From an uncultured Microcaldota archaeon (GTDB taxonomy: Archaea; Micrarchaeota; Micrarchaeia; Anstonellales; Anstonellaceae): a stretch of DNA of 5,999 nt. Positions 5,226 to 5,999 of the stretch are shown in pieces. The notes below the pieces were generated by a model. It did no database searches, was not told the DNA's origin, and saw nothing but the letters and a program-made list of their open reading frames with translations. The position numbers and the translations under genes are program-made. The first letter of the stretch is position 1, and the number at the start of each line of letters is the position of its first letter. The DNA lies in NCBI GenBank assembly GCA_903923795.1, contig CAIXYX010000013.1, forward strand, positions 1 through 5,999, read 5' to 3'.

Positions 5226-5999
5226 ATGAAAGCTTACCGCTTCCGTCTCTATCCATCAAACGCTCAGGAAAAGGAGCTTATTCATCATCTCTGGTTGGGG
5301 AAGAATCTTTGGAACGCTCTACTTGAGAAAACCATGAATAGATATGATAAAGAAAAGAAATTCTATTCCAATTCAGAGCTCCAAGAAATGGTCAAAGATA
5401 GTGGCATGTACTCTCAATCAGCACAAGCGGTGGCCCACCGCCTGCACCGGGCTCTTGAGTCAAAAATAAGGGCCAAAAAGAACGGCAAAAAATGGGGTTT
5501 TCCTAGGTTCAAATCCATTGAGCGCATGAGAAGTATCTATTACCCTCAATTTGGGTTTATCTTGGGTCCGAAACTCAAAGTCTCCCCGTTTGGTGAAATC
5601 CCCATCGTCTGTCACAGGATGATAAATGGTGAAATCAAGACTCTTTCTATCAAAAGAGAATCCTCCGGCAAGTGGTATGCCATATTCATCGTCGAGCAAG
5701 AGCCCCAAATTCCAAAGGTGAACGCTGGACCTGCCGTTGGATTGGATTTAGGGTTAAGCAATTTGGCCACTCTGTCCGATGGTACAATCATCCGAAACCC
5801 TCACCAATTCAGGAAGTTTGAAGTGAAGCTGGCGCAAGCCAGGCGAAATCTATCCAAGAAACAGAAAGGAAGCCATAATCGAAAGAAAGCCCGGAGAAGA
5901 ATGGCTTTGGTGCACGAGGCAGTTGCCAATATCCGCAAAGATTATTTGCACAAGAATGTCAACTGGCTTCTGTCCAACTACTCCAAGATTGCCATGGAA
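5226..5999 (+). CDS. tnpB: IS200/IS605-family TnpB (OrfB) RNA-guided nuclease, 3' end cut by window
   Basis: An open frame of 258 residues runs off the right edge without a stop. The N-terminus MKAYRFRLYPSNAQEKELI is the typical OrfB N-terminal helical domain. VGLDLGLSNLATLSDG (171-186) is the first RuvC block with catalytic D174, and an Arg/Lys-rich helix (KKQKGSHNRKKARRR, 211-225) follows. The window stops exactly at SKIAME, whose E258 lies 84 residues after D174 and is the expected second RuvC acidic residue (usually in IAxEDL). The third Asp and the zinc finger would lie beyond the edge. TnpB proteins are transposon-encoded nucleases guided by an RNA from the element's right end. No tnpA lies upstream in the window, so this may be a tnpB-only (IS1341-like) element, unless tnpA is downstream. 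Codon use is more AT-rich than in the neighbours, consistent with transfer. Confidence 0.93.
   Translation, partial: MKAYRFRLYPSNAQEKELIHHLWLGKNLWNALLEKTMNRYDKEKKFYSNSELQEMVKDSGMYSQSAQAVAHRLHRALESKIRAKKNGKKWGFPRFKSIERMRSIYYPQFGFILGPKLKVSPFGEIPIVCHRMINGEIKTLSIKRESSGKWYAIFIVEQEPQIPKVNAGPAVGLDLGLSNLATLSDGTIIRNPHQFRKFEVKLAQARRNLSKKQKGSHNRKKARRRMALVHEAVANIRKDYLHKNVNWLLSNYSKIAME

Noticed and set aside
5460..5708. 82-residue minus-strand frame inside tnpB
   Set aside because: Antisense to well-conserved TnpB sequence leading into the RuvC block.

Overview
The window looks like DNA from an archaeon, most likely a DPANN lineage such as Micrarchaeota or Diapherotrites. Three things point this way. Two genes encode proteins with the archaeal class III (pilin-like) signal segment ending in MEYLMTYGWA. 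TATA-type boxes (TTTAAAAAT, TTTTAAA) lie about 50 bp before three of the starts. The Shine-Dalgarno sequence (GAGGGTGAT) fits an archaeal 16S 3' end. Naming the phylum is inference from protein style; no phylogenetic marker gene is complete here.

Layout. Positions 1-112 hold strongly structured, apparently non-coding DNA: a nested GC-rich hairpin that resembles the 3' end of a 23S rRNA, then a 9-bp hairpin followed by a T run, which looks like a terminator. Positions 180-1507 hold a tandem pair of closely related pilin-like genes on the + strand. Each has its own near-identical promoter and ribosome binding site, and each is followed by a T-rich terminator tract. Positions 1508-1707 lie between convergent genes and contain a compact array of ACTTAC/GTAAGT inverted repeats. 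Positions 1708-5017 are a two-gene operon on the - strand. The first gene encodes an ATPase with five TPR repeats, a Gly/Pro-rich linker, an AAA+ module and a hydrophobic C-terminus. The second overlaps it by ATGA and encodes a secreted/membrane ectodomain followed by a PrsW-family intramembrane protease. That second gene is broken by a -1 frame change near 2620; reading across it gives a continuous 510-residue protein. From 5226 to the right edge is the 5' part of an IS200/IS605-type TnpB (OrfB), on the + strand and apparently leaderless. It is cut off by the window at what should be its second RuvC catalytic residue.

How the genes may work together. The pilin pair are probably surface filament or surface-anchored proteins processed by a prepilin-type peptidase. 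The AAA+ ATPase and the PrsW protease are translationally coupled and both appear membrane-associated, so they could form a membrane-protein remodelling and proteolysis unit; this is inferred from gene order and domain content only. The tnpB gene is visibly more AT-rich in codon use than its neighbours and is probably a mobile-element insertion.
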